Source: Labedella gwakjiensis (lineage in GTDB: Bacteria; Actinomycetota; Actinomycetes; Actinomycetales; Microbacteriaceae). Taken from it: 64,000 nt of DNA. Made by a program: the position numbers and the translations under genes. The stretch spans positions 2,790,001-2,854,000 of the forward strand of contig NZ_PYAU01000001.1 of NCBI RefSeq assembly GCF_003014675.1, read 5' to 3'. Positions 33,315 to 43,697 of this stretch are shown one piece after another. Under the pieces are notes generated by a model. The model had not been told where the DNA came from, ran no database searches, and saw only the letters and a program-made list of their open reading frames with translations. Each line of letters starts with the position of its first letter. Position 1 is the first letter of the stretch.

Positions 33315-33740
33315 TCATGCGAGGCTCGCCTCGATCGTGATGGGAATACCGGAGAGAGCCTGGGACACCGGGCAGCCGGCCTTGGCCTCGTCGGCGATGC
33401 GCTCGAAGTCCTCGGCCGAGATGCCGGGCACGGTCGCACTCACGAGGAGGTGGCTTCCGGTGATGCCCGTCCCTGGCTGGAACGTGACGGCCGCGGTCGT
33501 CTGAATGCTGTGGGGCTCGAACCCGGCCTCGGTGAGGGCGTTCGCGAAGGCCATCGAGAAGCACGAGGCGTGGGCGGCGCCGAGCAGCTCCTCCGGCGTC
33601 GTCGTGGTGTCGGAGCCCTCCGACCGGGCTTTCCAGTCCACTCCGAGCGTCGCCGTCTTCGACGAGTCGAGGGAGACGGTTCCGGAGCCCTGGAACAGGC
33701 TCCCGTTCCAGACGGTGGTCGCTTCACTCGTCACTGCCAT
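33315..33740 (-). CDS. osmC: OsmC family peroxiredoxin
   Basis: This 141-residue OsmC/Ohr-fold protein has the two reactive cysteines in HASCFSMAF and KAGCPVSQAL and the family strands TTTTPEELLGAAHA and ITGSHLLVSATV. It reduces organic hydroperoxides using dithiols. The ATG at 33740 follows GGAGG by five bases. It could be cotranscribed with the TIGR01777 gene 25 bp downstream. Confidence 0.9.
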   Translation of the reverse strand: MAVTSEATTVWNGSLFQGSGTVSLDSSKTATLGVDWKARSEGSDTTTTPEELLGAAHASCFSMAFANALTEAGFEPHSIQTTAAVTFQPGTGITGSHLLVSATVPGISAEDFERIADEAKAGCPVSQALSGIPITIEASLA

Positions 33741-33871
33741 GGTGTCCTCCGTGATGTCGTCGACGGAGCTGTCCGTCTCGCGGATTCGCCCATCGACGCC
33801 CGCGTGTTCCTGAGCCTAACCGCGGCGAGCGCGGGTGGGCACCCCTCCCGTCGAGCCTGCGAAGGAACCGA

Positions 33872-33877
33872 TAACCT
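33872..33877 (+). promoter_or_regulatory. -10 element of dapA
   Basis: TAACCT, six bases, GTG at 33884. Confidence 0.5.
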
Positions 33878-33883
33878 GGAGTC

Positions 33884-34861
33884 GTGACTCACGTGAAGAA
33901 TCCCTTCGGCCAGGTCCTCGTCGCGCTGGTGACGCCGTTCACGAACGACGGCGAGGTGGCGTGGGACGACGTGGAGAAGCACATCGACGACGTCATCTCC
34001 GCCGGTGCCGACGGCATCGTCGTGACGGGCACGACCGGTGAGACGTCGACTCTCACGGATGCCGAGAAGCTCCGTCTGGTCGAGGTGGGGAAGTCCGTGG
34101 CCGACGGCCGCGCGAAGATCATCACGGGGGGCGGCTCGAACGAGACCGCCCACGCGATCGAGCTCTACCGCGCCAGCGAACGCGCAGGCGCCGACGGCGT
34201 CATGATCGTCACCCCTTACTACAACAAGCCGACACAGGCCGGCATCCTCACGCACTTCCGGATGATCGCCGACGCCACCGATCTCCCGGTGATCCTCTAC
34301 GACATCCCCGGGCGGACCGGCGTTCCGATCCGTTACGAGACGATCCTGCGGATCGCCAAGCACCCCAACGTCGTCGCGATCAAAGATGCGAAGGGCGACT
34401 TCTCCGAGGTCAGCCGCGTGCTCAATCAGACCGACCTCCTGTACTTCTCGGGCGATGACGCGAACGTGCTGCCGCACCTGTCCATCGGCGCGTCCGGACT
34501 CATCGGCGTGACGGCGAACATCGCGGCGACGCCGTACCGCCAGATCGTCGATGCCGTGAATGCGGGCGACCTCGCGGCGGCGACAGCCGCACATCGTCGC
34601 CTCGAGCCTCTCGTGCGCGCCGTCATGACCCACGTACCCGGAACGGTCGCCGCGAAGTACATCCTCCACGGGCTCGGGCGCATCGGCAGCCCCCGTGTCC
34701 GCCTGCCGCTCGTGGGGCCGGAGGAGTGGGAGGCCGCGCAGATCGAGGACGAGATCGATCTCGTCACGGACATCCCGGGCGTGGACTTCTCGAACTTCCG
34801 CCCGGATCGCAACGCCGCCGCGGGCGGTGCGCTGCCCAAGGTGCACGGAACGACACGCTAG
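33884..34861 (+). CDS. dapA: 4-hydroxy-tetrahydrodipicolinate synthase
   Basis: This 325-residue TIM-barrel aldolase condenses pyruvate with aspartate semialdehyde in lysine/DAP synthesis. The key parts are VVTGTTGETSTL, the catalytic-tyrosine loop VILYDIPGRTG near residue 139 and the Schiff-base lysine in VAIKDAKGD near 166. A C-terminal helix bundle of normal size follows. Its GTG start is directly behind a TANNNT hexamer. rnj begins 23 bp after its stop with a strong ribosome site, so dapA-rnj is an operon. Confidence 0.96.
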   Translation: MTHVKNPFGQVLVALVTPFTNDGEVAWDDVEKHIDDVISAGADGIVVTGTTGETSTLTDAEKLRLVEVGKSVADGRAKIITGGGSNETAHAIELYRASERAGADGVMIVTPYYNKPTQAGILTHFRMIADATDLPVILYDIPGRTGVPIRYETILRIAKHPNVVAIKDAKGDFSEVSRVLNQTDLLYFSGDDANVLPHLSIGASGLIGVTANIAATPYRQIVDAVNAGDLAAATAAHRRLEPLVRAVMTHVPGTVAAKYILHGLGRIGSPRVRLPLVGPEEWEAAQIEDEIDLVTDIPGVDFSNFRPDRNAAAGGALPKVHGTTR

Positions 34862-34884
34862 GACCCACGACAGGAAGAGGGCCG

Positions 34885-36561
34885 ATGACAAGCCCCATCA
34901 TCGAACCGCCGGCACTCGAGGCCGGCACGCTGCGCATCATCCCCGTCGGGGGACTCGGTGAGGTCGGTCGCAACATGACCGTCTTCGAGATCGACGGGAA
35001 GCTCCTCATCGTCGACTGCGGTGTGCTCTTCCCGGAGGAGAACCAGCCGGGCGTCGACCTCATCCTCCCCGACTTCTCACCGATCCAGGATCGCCTGGAC
35101 GATGTCGTGGGAGTCGTCCTCACCCACGGTCACGAGGATCACATCGGGGCCGTGCCCTACCTGCTCCGCCTCAAGGGCGATCTCCCCCTGATCGGGTCGG
35201 GACTCACCCTCGCGCTCGTGGAGGCGAAGCTCAAGGAACACCGGATCAAGCCGTATACGTTGACGGTGAGGGAGGGCGATGTCGAGCGCCTCGGTCCGTT
35301 CGAGCTCGAATTCGTCGCCGTGAACCATTCGATCCCCGACGCCCTCGCCGTGGCGATCCGTACGAGTGCCGGCCTCGTGCTCGCGACCGGCGACTTCAAG
35401 ATGGACCAGTTGCCCCTCGACGGTCGGCTCACCGACCTGCGCGCCTTCGCGCGCCTGGGGGAGGAGGGCGTCGACCTGTTCCTGTGCGATTCCACGAACG
35501 CCGACGTCCCGGGCTTCACACCGCTCGAGCGGGCGATCGGCCCCGTCCTCGATGCCGTGATCGCGAAGGCACCGCGCCGTGTCATCGTCGCCAGTTTCTC
35601 GAGCCACGTTCACCGTGTGCAGCAGGTCCTGGACGCGGCGGCGGCGAACGGGCGTCGGGTCGCGCTGCTCGGTCGTTCGATGGTCCGGAACATGGGGATC
35701 GCGGCCGATCTCGGCTACCTCCACGTGCCGGACGGCATCCTCGTCGATTACCGCAAGGCGCACGACATCCCCGACGACCGGATCGTCTTCATGTCGACAG
35801 GCTCCCAGGGGGAGCCCATGGCCGTCCTCAGCCGGATGGCCAACCTCGACCACGCGATCGAGCCAGGGCCAGGCGACACGGTGATCCTGGCATCGAGCCT
35901 CATCCCCGGCAACGAGAACGCGGTGTACCGGGTGATCGACGGTCTCACGAAGCTCGGTGCGAACGTCGTCCACAAGGCCAACGCGAAGGTCCACGTCTCC
36001 GGGCACGCCGCGGCCGGCGAACTGCTCTACTGCTACAACATCTTGAAGCCGAAGAACGTGCTGCCCGTCCACGGCGAGTTCCGGCACCTCTCCGCGAACG
36101 CGAAGCTCGCGATCGACACGGGCGTGCCCCGCGAGAACACGATCCTCGGAGAGGACGGCACCGTGGTCGACCTCAAGGACGGAATCGCGCGCGTCGTCGG
36201 CCAGCTCGAGCTCGGCTACGTCTACGTCGACGGCTCGACGGTCGGCGAGATCACCGACGCCGATCTCAAGGACCGGCGGATCCTCGGTGAGGAGGGGTTC
36301 ATCTCGATCATCTGCGTCGTGGAGGCCCAGACCGGTCGACTCATCGTCGAGCCGGAAGTGCACGCCCGAGGCTTCGCGGAGGACGATTCCGTCTTCGACG
36401 CCGTCAAGCCGAAGATCGCGGCGGCGCTCGCCGAGGCCGCAGCCAACGGGGTGCGCGATACCCACGCGCTCTCGCAGATCGTCCGTCGCACGGTGGGCCG
36501 GTGGGTGAACACCTCGTATCGTCGTCGTCCGATGATCGTGCCGCTCGTGATCGAGGCCTGA
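34885..36561 (+). CDS. rnj: Ribonuclease J
   Basis: This 558-residue metallo-beta-lactamase/beta-CASP ribonuclease has both 5'-3' exo- and endonuclease activity. The metal motif HGHEDHIG is at residues 80-87, with LATGDFKMD, CDSTNAD and the beta-CASP motifs SFSSHVHR, GNENAV and KVHVSGHA. A C-terminal beta/alpha domain follows. The ATG at 34885 follows AGGAAGAGGG. Position behind dapA and before ftsK is typical of actinobacteria, but an exporter operon is inserted here between rnj and ftsK. Confidence 0.96.
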   Translation: MTSPIIEPPALEAGTLRIIPVGGLGEVGRNMTVFEIDGKLLIVDCGVLFPEENQPGVDLILPDFSPIQDRLDDVVGVVLTHGHEDHIGAVPYLLRLKGDLPLIGSGLTLALVEAKLKEHRIKPYTLTVREGDVERLGPFELEFVAVNHSIPDALAVAIRTSAGLVLATGDFKMDQLPLDGRLTDLRAFARLGEEGVDLFLCDSTNADVPGFTPLERAIGPVLDAVIAKAPRRVIVASFSSHVHRVQQVLDAAAANGRRVALLGRSMVRNMGIAADLGYLHVPDGILVDYRKAHDIPDDRIVFMSTGSQGEPMAVLSRMANLDHAIEPGPGDTVILASSLIPGNENAVYRVIDGLTKLGANVVHKANAKVHVSGHAAAGELLYCYNILKPKNVLPVHGEFRHLSANAKLAIDTGVPRENTILGEDGTVVDLKDGIARVVGQLELGYVYVDGSTVGEITDADLKDRRILGEEGFISIICVVEAQTGRLIVEPEVHARGFAEDDSVFDAVKPKIAAALAEAAANGVRDTHALSQIVRRTVGRWVNTSYRRRPMIVPLVIEA

Positions 36562-36686
36562 CCGAGGCTCACCCTCCGCCGGACCTCCGGAGTTTCCTCC
36601 CACAGGATGATTCCTCCGGGTCGATTGCCCCAATATGCTTTTCGCGGATCGCACAGCCCATGGGGGCCGCGACGAAGGGTGGGCCG

Positions 36687-37736
36687 ATGGGCGTCTGGCG
36701 GAAATGGATCTTCCCGATCGCGAGGCTCGTCGTGTTCGCAGCGATCGCGGTGGCACTCGTGAAGGTCGCGTTCTTCCCCGAGAACATGGAGGAGACGAGT
36801 TCGATCGATCCGACCGGGACGGTGGCCGAATCCATCATCACGGTCGAACGCGGGTCCATAGCCAATGACGTGGTCCTCGACGGGTCGATCGTCGCCGATG
36901 CGGCTGCCGACGCGAAGGCCGCGCTGGACGGCAACATCCTCGAGTTGAAGGTCGGGGTGGGGGCCGCCGTCGCGAAGGACACGGAGCTCGCCGTGGTTCG
37001 CAAGGAGGTCATTCCGGAGCCGGTCGTCTCGACGGACGAGGAGGGCAACGAGGTCGTCACCCAGCCGAAGACGCAGTATGTCACGAAGACGGTGACGGCC
37101 CCCGTCGCCGGCGTCGTCAGCTCGCTCCCCATGGTCGTGGGGCAGACGGTCGCGATCGGCGACGTCGTCGCCACGGTCGCGCCGCCCACCTTCAGCGTCA
37201 CGGGACAGATCGCACCCGAGCAGCAGTACCGCCTGCAGGAGAAGCCCACGGAGGCGGCCGTGGAGGTCGTTGGCGGTCCCGGCTCGTTCACCTGCACGAA
37301 CCTCTCGATCAGTGTGCCGCTCGAGGGCAGCGACGGTTCCGCCCCGGACGATGGCGGAGACGGCGCGTCTGCGTCGGGTGCGACGGTGCGCTGTGCCGTG
37401 CCGTCCGATGTCACCGTGTTCGCCGGGCTTACGGGCACCATCACGCTTCCGGGCGGGGCAGCCGATGACGTGCTCGTCCTCCCTGTGACCGCCGTGAAGG
37501 GCAACTCCCAGGAGGGTTCCGTGTGGGTCTTGGGCGAGGACGGCGAGCCCGTCGAGACGCCCGTCGGACTCGGATTGAACGACGGGTCCTCCGTCGAGAT
37601 CACGTCGGGAGTGGACGAGGGCGCAGAGGTCCTCGAGTTCCTGCCCGTCGACGATGCGACCGACGTCCCCGCCGATGACTGCATCGAGCAGCCGGACGGT
37701 TCGGTGTTCTGCGACGACGGATCGATGGAGGGATGA
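36687..37736 (+). CDS. HlyD-like membrane-fusion/adaptor protein of an ABC exporter
   Basis: This 349-residue protein has an N-terminal membrane helix (about residues 5-25). A lipoyl/biotinyl-like hairpin follows: ADAKAALDGNILELKVGVGAAVAKD and the matching VTAPVAGVVSSLPMVVGQTV. A beta-barrel and C-terminal acidic tail complete it. Unlike the adaptor at 8701 it has no peptidoglycan-binding module. The ATG at 36687 is preferred (AGGGTGGG before it); one at 36660 is possible. The gene overlaps the ATPase start by 4 nt. Confidence 0.8.
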   Translation: MGVWRKWIFPIARLVVFAAIAVALVKVAFFPENMEETSSIDPTGTVAESIITVERGSIANDVVLDGSIVADAAADAKAALDGNILELKVGVGAAVAKDTELAVVRKEVIPEPVVSTDEEGNEVVTQPKTQYVTKTVTAPVAGVVSSLPMVVGQTVAIGDVVATVAPPTFSVTGQIAPEQQYRLQEKPTEAAVEVVGGPGSFTCTNLSISVPLEGSDGSAPDDGGDGASASGATVRCAVPSDVTVFAGLTGTITLPGGAADDVLVLPVTAVKGNSQEGSVWVLGEDGEPVETPVGLGLNDGSSVEITSGVDEGAEVLEFLPVDDATDVPADDCIEQPDGSVFCDDGSMEG

Positions 37737-38494
37737 GTCTCCTCCAGCTCGAGGACGTCACCAGGACGGTCCCGATCCCGGACGGTGACCCTCTCACGAT
37801 CCTCTCGGGGGTGGACCTCACGGTCGAGCCCGGAGATCGTGTGTCGATCGTCGGCCGCTCGGGCTCCGGCAAGTCCACCCTCCTCAACATGCTCGGTCTT
37901 CTCGACCTGCCGACCACTGGAGCGCTCCGCTTCGACGACGTGGACGTGCGGACCATGCGGTCCGGGCGACGCGACCGCTTGAGGGGCAGCGACATCGGCT
38001 TCATCTTCCAGCAGTTCAATCTGCTGGAGGGTCGGACGGCTACCGAGAACGCGGTGGTCCCGCTGATCTACGCAAGCGGGCCGTCGTTCTGGCGCCGAGA
38101 GCGACTCGCCAGGGAGATGCTCGAGCGCGTCGGCCTCGCGCATCGCCTCGACGCCCTCCCCGGCAGCCTCTCCGGCGGTGAGCAGCAGCGCGTGGCGATC
38201 GCGCGGGCGCTCGTGCGCTCGCCGCGGTTGATCCTCGCGGATGAACCGACGGGTGCGCTCGACCTCGAGACAGGCCAATCCGTGATGGATCTCCTGGACG
38301 AGATCGTCAGGGAGCGAGACGCGGCTCTCGTCGTCATCACCCACGACCCGGCCATCGCGGCGAGGGGTGATCGTCACTTCCGCCTCGTGCGCGGGACCCT
38401 CACCCCCGAGCTCGACCCGACCGCCGTCTCGTACGAGCTCGTCGGTTCCGGCTCCGACGCAGGCTCCGACACCGACGCCGAGGAGGCGAGCTGA
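37733..38494 (+). CDS. ABC transporter ATP-binding protein, MacB/LolD-type
   Basis: This 253-residue ATPase has Walker [10 protein letters not shown], the Q-loop [11 protein letters not shown], signature [16 protein letters not shown], Walker [13 protein letters not shown] and H-loop [10 protein letters not shown]. The length and motifs match MacB-type exporters. An acidic tail ([13 protein letters not shown]) is extra. The stop overlaps the permease start in a single base (TGATG). Confidence 0.93.
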   Translation: MSLLQLEDVTRTVPIPDGDPLTILSGVDLTVEPGDRVSIVGRSGSGKSTLLNMLGLLDLPTTGALRFDDVDVRTMRSGRRDRLRGSDIGFIFQQFNLLEGRTATENAVVPLIYASGPSFWRRERLAREMLERVGLAHRLDALPGSLSGGEQQRVAIARALVRSPRLILADEPTGALDLETGQSVMDLLDEIVRERDAALVVITHDPAIAARGDRHFRLVRGTLTPELDPTAVSYELVGSGSDAGSDTDAEEAS

Positions 38495-39705
38495 TGCGTT
38501 TTCTCACATCGTTCGTCGGTGCCGTCGTCGAGGCGTGGCAGGAGGTGCGCGTCCACCGGGGCCGCGTGCTGCTGTCGCTCGTCGGTGTCACCTTGGCCGT
38601 CTGCGCCCTCTCCGCCAGTGTCGCCGTCACCGACCTCGCCCAGCAGGCGGTGCTCGAGCAGGCGGAGGCATCGTCCGGGCGCCCGTTCACGATGACGGGC
38701 AACGTCTCACCGAACCGCACGGTCGTCCCCGGTGAGGTCGATGAGGCCTGGTTCGAGACGCTCGACCGGTTCGAGATCGCGTACGCGACCCGCGTGGCCT
38801 ACGACTACGCGCCCGTGCAGTTGCCCGGAGGGGCGATGGACGCGTCGATCGTGTACGTCGATCAGCCTTATGCGACCCTTCACCGGACGCGGATGGTCGA
38901 GGGCTCCTGGTTCGCGCCGGGAGACCGTGAGCGGCTCGCACCGGCGGTCGTGGTGAACACGTTCCTGTGGGAACAGTTGGGCTCGCCGGATCTGGCCACG
39001 CATCCCGTCATCTCCTCCAACAGATTCGAGGGTGCGGATCTCGTGATCGTCGGGGTCTACGCCACTCCGTCGTGGGACGAGCAGCCCGGCCTCATGATGC
39101 TCGCATCGTCCGCGATCGCGGCTCTGCCCGCCGGGACCTTCGAGCAGCTCTACCCGTCCTACGAGATGTGGGTGCCGGAGGACTCGGGGGAGCAGCTCAT
39201 GTCGCTCGTCTCGAGCGACATGTCGTCGCGGCTCGGTGAGGGGTACTCCGTCGACGTCTACCGGACGGACTACGGCGCCCTCATGGACGATCCGACTGCG
39301 GCGTTGCGCATGATGGCGCTCGGGATCGGAGCGGTCATCCTGCTCCTCGGCGCGCTCGGACTGCTCAACATCGCCCTCGTGACGGTGCGGCAGCGCATCC
39401 GCGAGATCGGTATCCGTCGCTCGATGGGTGCCACGTCGGGACGCGTGTTCTTCTCGGTGATGATGGAGTCCGTCGTCGCGACAGCGGTGGCCGGTGCGCT
39501 CGGCGTGATGCTCGCCGTCCTCCTCGTGAAGCTCCCGATCGTCGAAGAGATCATCACTCAAGGAATGGTCGAGGACCTGCCCCCGTTCCCGATGAGCGCC
39601 GCCGTCTTCGGCCTCGTCGCGGCGACGGCCGTCGGAGCGCTGGCCGGCATCATCCCCGCCGTGGTCGCCGTGAGAGTGAAGCCCATCGACGCCATCCGCA
39701 TCTGA
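38494..39705 (+). CDS. ABC transporter permease, MacB/FtsX-type
   Basis: This 403-residue protein has an N-terminal helix (about residues 20-42), a large extracytoplasmic MacB_PCD-like domain and three C-terminal helices. The conserved cytoplasmic turn RQRIREIGIRRSMGATSGRV between helices 2 and 3 is typical of MacB and FtsX-like permeases. Together with the two upstream genes it forms a tripartite exporter. The cargo is unknown. Confidence 0.9.
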   Translation: MRFLTSFVGAVVEAWQEVRVHRGRVLLSLVGVTLAVCALSASVAVTDLAQQAVLEQAEASSGRPFTMTGNVSPNRTVVPGEVDEAWFETLDRFEIAYATRVAYDYAPVQLPGGAMDASIVYVDQPYATLHRTRMVEGSWFAPGDRERLAPAVVVNTFLWEQLGSPDLATHPVISSNRFEGADLVIVGVYATPSWDEQPGLMMLASSAIAALPAGTFEQLYPSYEMWVPEDSGEQLMSLVSSDMSSRLGEGYSVDVYRTDYGALMDDPTAALRMMALGIGAVILLLGALGLLNIALVTVRQRIREIGIRRSMGATSGRVFFSVMMESVVATAVAGALGVMLAVLLVKLPIVEEIITQGMVEDLPPFPMSAAVFGLVAATAVGALAGIIPAVVAVRVKPIDAIRI

Positions 39706-39738
39706 CCGTTCGGAAACGGCGACGAAACGTTCGAGCAC

Positions 39739-39744
39739 TATGGT
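39739..39744 (+). promoter_or_regulatory. -10 element of the GNAT gene at 39751
   Basis: TATGGT, six bases, ATG at 39751. Confidence 0.55.
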
Positions 39745-39750
39745 TCGGTC

Positions 39751-40242
39751 ATGACGGCAATCCTGTTGCGACCCGCGATCGGTGAGGATGCGCGATTCCT
39801 CGCCGACATGCTCGTCGAGGCGGCCAACTGGTCGCCGTCCTCGCGGCGGCCGCGGGTCCAGGTGCTCGCCGACCCGGCCCTCGCTCCGTACATCTCGGGA
39901 TGGATGCGCCCGGCGGATGCCGGTCTCGTCGCGGAGTCGGTGTCGGGCGATCCCATCGGGGCGTGCTGGTTCCGTCTGTTCGACCAGTCGAAGCCCGGCC
40001 ACGGCTTCGTCGCCGGAGGCGTTCCGGAATTGACGCTCGGCGTCAGTCCGTTGTGGCGGGCGCAGGGCGTCGGCCGCGAACTCTTGAGGGGTGTCGCCTC
40101 GCTCGCACGGTCGCGCGGCTACGCGCGGCTCTCTCTCAGCGTCGATCGCGGGAACTTCGCGCAGCGCCTGTACGTGAGCGAGGGGTATGTCGTCGTGCGC
40201 TCGGACGACCGGGCGGACACGATGGCCAAAGCGCTCGCCTGA
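39751..40242 (+). CDS. GNAT family N-acetyltransferase
   Basis: This 163-residue protein has the GNAT acetyl-CoA loop LWRAQGVGRELLRGV and a C-terminal NFAQRLYVSEGYVVV strand. The substrate is unknown. It lies between the MacB-like permease and ftsK and has its own leaderless promoter. Confidence 0.85.
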   Translation: MTAILLRPAIGEDARFLADMLVEAANWSPSSRRPRVQVLADPALAPYISGWMRPADAGLVAESVSGDPIGACWFRLFDQSKPGHGFVAGGVPELTLGVSPLWRAQGVGRELLRGVASLARSRGYARLSLSVDRGNFAQRLYVSEGYVVVRSDDRADTMAKALA

Positions 40243-40319
40243 TCCGCTCAGGTCGGGTGGTTCGGTGCCCACTCGCGCCGAAACCCGCGTCGATCCCGGG
40301 CGATGACGGGGGTTCGTCG

Positions 40320-40325
40320 TACGGT
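40320..40325 (+). promoter_or_regulatory. -10 element of ftsK
   Basis: TACGGT, seven bases, ATG at 40333. Confidence 0.45.
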
Positions 40326-40332
40326 GGTGATC

Positions 40333-43086
40333 ATGGCCACGAGCACCAAGTCGACCGGCAAAGGCCGCGCAACCCCACGATCGACGCCATCGCGCGCCCG
40401 CTCGAAGACGGTCAAGCTGCCGGAGCCCGAGCCCGAGAAGGGCGTCAACGTCTTCGTCCGTGCCTGGATGGGTCTCGCGCACCTCGTCGGTGGGGCTGCT
40501 CGTGCTCTCGGCGCCGAAACCCTGTCGAAGGAGCAGCGGCGTGACGGCGTGCCGTTCCTCATCGTGCTCCTCGCCGTCGCCGGCATGGCGGTCGAGTGGT
40601 TCGGCACGGCTGACGAGGTCGCGCGCACCCTCGACGCCTGGACGTTCGGCGGCCTCTTCGGACGCGTGGCCTTCGCGCTACCCGTCATCATGCTCATTCT
40701 GGCGTTCTGGCTCTTCCGTCACCCGTCGTCCGTCCACGACAACGGCCGCATCGGAATCGGACTCGGCCTGTTCTTCCTCGGTGTCACGGGTATCTGCCAC
40801 ATAGCGGGCGGGCAGCCCAGCCCCGGAGAGGGTGGACTCCCGGGCCTCGCTCTCGCGGGCGGCCTTCTCGGCTGGCTCGCTGGCGCGCCGCTCGCAGCGG
40901 TCATCACGCCCATCGGCGGAATCGTCGTGCTCTCCCTCCTCACCCTGCTCAGCCTCTTCATCATCACGAAGACCCCTCCCGCCAAGGTCCCGGCACGACT
41001 CCGCCAACTGTGGGCGTGGATGTTCGGAGCCGAGCACGAGGAGGGCGCGCCGGACGGGCGTACGAAGGTCCTCGATGAGGCAGACGGTGACGACAGTCCC
41101 GACAGCCTCCCGTGGTGGCGCCGCAACAAGAGCGGCCGCGAGGACGCTCCGACCTTCGAGTCGAGCGGTGTCGACGACATGACCGAACTGCTGAGCGGAG
41201 GCACGTCCGGCGGATTCGAGTCGCCGGTGGAGCCGGAGATTCCCGTGGCTGCCTCCACGATGCACACCGAGGTCCTGGGCGATCTGTCGGCGGCCGAGCG
41301 CGCGGTCGCGGACTACTCGGGGTCGACTGCGGCCGGTGTGGGGCTCCACGACGACACCGTCTCGGGTGACACCGAGATGCTTCCCGGGCTCGGCAGCGTC
41401 GCGCTGCGGGGAGACGACGACGGCGCGCTCGCCAAGCCGACGGCGCCGGCCCAGCCCTACCGCCTCCCCTCGACGGCGGCGCTCGGTGCGGGCTCTCCCG
41501 CGAAGCAGCGCTCCGCGGCGAACGACGAGGCCGTCCGCTCGATCACCAGCGTGCTCGACCAGTTCGGAGTCGACGCGAAGGTCACCGGATTCTCCCGTGG
41601 CCCCACCGTCACCCAGTACGAGATCGAGCTCGGGCCGGGCGTGAAGGTCGAGCGCGTCACCGCGCTGTCCAAGAACCTCGCATACGCCGTCGCCTCGAAC
41701 GAGGTGCGGATCCTCTCGCCGATCCCGGGCAAGAGCGCGATCGGCATCGAGATTCCGAACACGGACCGCGAGATCGTGACCCTCGGCGACGTCCTGCGGT
41801 CGAACGCCGCGACCGCGAGCACGCACCCCATGACCATCGGCGTCGGCAAGGACGTCGGAGGAGGGTTCGTCGTCGCCAACCTCGCGAAGATGCCCCACCT
41901 CCTGGTCGCCGGGTCCACCGGCTCCGGAAAGTCGGTCTTCGTCAACTCGATGATCACCAGCCTGCTCATGAGGGCGAAGCCCACCGAGGTGCGCATGGTC
42001 CTCATCGACCCGAAGCGAGTAGAGCTGGCCCCCTACGCCGGTGTACCCCACCTCATCACCCCCATCATCACGAACCCGAAGAAAGCCGCAGAGGCGCTGC
42101 AGTGGGTCGTCAAGGAGATGGACATGCGGTACGACGACCTCGCGTCGTTCGGGTTCCGCCACATCGATGATTTCAACAAGGCTGTCATCGCCGAGGAGAT
42201 CGTGCTGCCGCCCGGAAGCGAACGGGTCCTCAAGCCGTATCCCTACCTGCTCGTGGTCGTCGACGAGCTCGCCGACCTCATGATGGTCGCACCGCGAGAC
42301 GTCGAGGACTCGATCGTCCGCATCACACAGCTGGCGCGGGCGTCCGGTATCCACCTCGTGCTCGCGACGCAGCGACCCTCGGTCGACGTGGTCACGGGTC
42401 TCATCAAGGCCAACGTGCCCTCCCGACTGGCGTTCGCCGTGGCGAGCGTCACGGACTCCCGCGTCATCCTCGACCAGCCGGGGGCCGACAAGCTCATCGG
42501 TCAGGGCGATGCCCTCTTCCTCCCCATGGGTGCGTCGAAGGCCGTCAGGGTCCAGGGCGCGTGGGTCGCGGAGTCCGAGATCGAGAAGGTCGTCAAGCAC
42601 GTCACGGCCCAGGCCCGCCCGGACTACCGACCGGACGTCGCTCAGGTCGCCGAGAAGAAAGAGGTCGACGCGGACATCGGCGACGACCTCGAGCTCTTGC
42701 TCGCGGCCACCGAGCTCGTCGTGTCGACCCAGTTCGGCTCCACCTCGATGCTGCAGCGCAAGCTGCGGGTGGGCTTCGCCAAGGCAGGCCGCCTCATGGA
42801 CCTGCTCGAGTCCCGCGAGGTCGTCGGTCCGTCGGAGGGATCGAAGGCCCGAGACGTGCTCGTCACAGCGGAGCAGCTGCCCTCGGTCATGGCGCGCATG
42901 CGTGGCGAGGAGCCGGCGGGCGCACCGGCCTCGACCCCGTCGGCTGCACCGGTGACGTCGGCGTCCGCGGCGTCGTCGAGCACGTCTCATGCCGGCGGCG
43001 ACCCGGTCGATGACCAGTTCGCGGGATATCCTGTGGTGGACGCGGAGTCCGACGAGGACGCCTGGGGATTGACCGGCAGGGAGTGA
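40333..43086 (+). CDS. ftsK: DNA translocase FtsK/SpoIIIE
   Basis: This 917-residue protein has four N-terminal membrane helices (about residues 65-220) and a long acidic linker (about 230-390). The RecA-like motor has GSTGSGKSV at 526-534, [12 protein letters not shown] and [12 protein letters not shown], and a C-terminal gamma winged-helix domain that reads KOPS-like sites follows ([20 protein letters not shown] near 795). It pumps chromosomal DNA at the division septum. The ATG at 40333 begins right behind a TANNNT hexamer. Its stop overlaps the pgsA GTG. Confidence 0.96.
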   Translation: MATSTKSTGKGRATPRSTPSRARSKTVKLPEPEPEKGVNVFVRAWMGLAHLVGGAARALGAETLSKEQRRDGVPFLIVLLAVAGMAVEWFGTADEVARTLDAWTFGGLFGRVAFALPVIMLILAFWLFRHPSSVHDNGRIGIGLGLFFLGVTGICHIAGGQPSPGEGGLPGLALAGGLLGWLAGAPLAAVITPIGGIVVLSLLTLLSLFIITKTPPAKVPARLRQLWAWMFGAEHEEGAPDGRTKVLDEADGDDSPDSLPWWRRNKSGREDAPTFESSGVDDMTELLSGGTSGGFESPVEPEIPVAASTMHTEVLGDLSAAERAVADYSGSTAAGVGLHDDTVSGDTEMLPGLGSVALRGDDDGALAKPTAPAQPYRLPSTAALGAGSPAKQRSAANDEAVRSITSVLDQFGVDAKVTGFSRGPTVTQYEIELGPGVKVERVTALSKNLAYAVASNEVRILSPIPGKSAIGIEIPNTDREIVTLGDVLRSNAATASTHPMTIGVGKDVGGGFVVANLAKMPHLLVAGSTGSGKSVFVNSMITSLLMRAKPTEVRMVLIDPKRVELAPYAGVPHLITPIITNPKKAAEALQWVVKEMDMRYDDLASFGFRHIDDFNKAVIAEEIVLPPGSERVLKPYPYLLVVVDELADLMMVAPRDVEDSIVRITQLARASGIHLVLATQRPSVDVVTGLIKANVPSRLAFAVASVTDSRVILDQPGADKLIGQGDALFLPMGASKAVRVQGAWVAESEIEKVVKHVTAQARPDYRPDVAQVAEKKEVDADIGDDLELLLAATELVVSTQFGSTSMLQRKLRVGFAKAGRLMDLLESREVVGPSEGSKARDVLVTAEQLPSVMARMRGEEPAGAPASTPSAAPVTSASAASSSTSHAGGDPVDDQFAGYPVVDAESDEDAWGLTGRE

Positions 43087-43697
43087 CCGACGTGACCGAT
43101 GACGCTCAGGTGGTCGGTTCGCGATCCTCGAACCTCAACCTGCCCAACACGATCACGATCGTCCGCATCCTTCTCGCACCCGTCTTCCTCTGGCTGCTCT
43201 TCGCAGACGACGGTGCGGGCGGCGGTCTCCGATGGGCCGCCACCGCACTCTTCGTGCTCGCGATCGCGACGGACGGCATCGACGGCCACATCGCGAGGAG
43301 TCGTAACCAGGTCACGGATCTCGGAAAGCTCCTCGATCCGATCGCCGACAAGGTCCTCACGGGCGCGGCGCTCGTCGCCCTCTCGATCCTGACAGAGCTC
43401 CCGTGGTGGGTCACGGTCGTCATCCTCGTCCGCGAGGTCGGGATCACGGTGCACCGGATGATCGTGCTGTCGGATCACGTCGTGGCCGCCGCATGGATGG
43501 GCAAGCTGAAGACCGTGGTGCAGGCGATCGCGATCTCCTTCGCCCTCGCCCCGCTCCCGGAGTTGCTCGGCGACTGGATGTTCGTGGTGAACGGCGTCCT
43601 CATGGCCGCTGCTCTCGTCCTCACGGTCGCGAGCGGTGTCGACTACATCGCGGCCGAGGCTCGCGGCGCCCGCGCCGCGCGCCGCACGCGATCGTGA
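43083..43697 (+). CDS. pgsA: CDP-diacylglycerol-glycerol-3-phosphate 3-phosphatidyltransferase
   Basis: This 204-residue membrane enzyme of phosphatidylglycerol synthesis contains the CDP-alcohol phosphotransferase signature D-G-x2-G-x2-A-R-x8-G-x3-D-x3-D, seen as [13 protein letters not shown] and [13 protein letters not shown] near residues 63-90. [18 protein letters not shown] is the usual opening. The GTG start at 43083 overlaps the ftsK stop (GTGA); a second GTG three codons later is possible. Confidence 0.93.
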   Translation: MTDVTDDAQVVGSRSSNLNLPNTITIVRILLAPVFLWLLFADDGAGGGLRWAATALFVLAIATDGIDGHIARSRNQVTDLGKLLDPIADKVLTGAALVALSILTELPWWVTVVILVREVGITVHRMIVLSDHVVAAAWMGKLKTVVQAIAISFALAPLPELLGDWMFVVNGVLMAAALVLTVASGVDYIAAEARGARAARRTRS

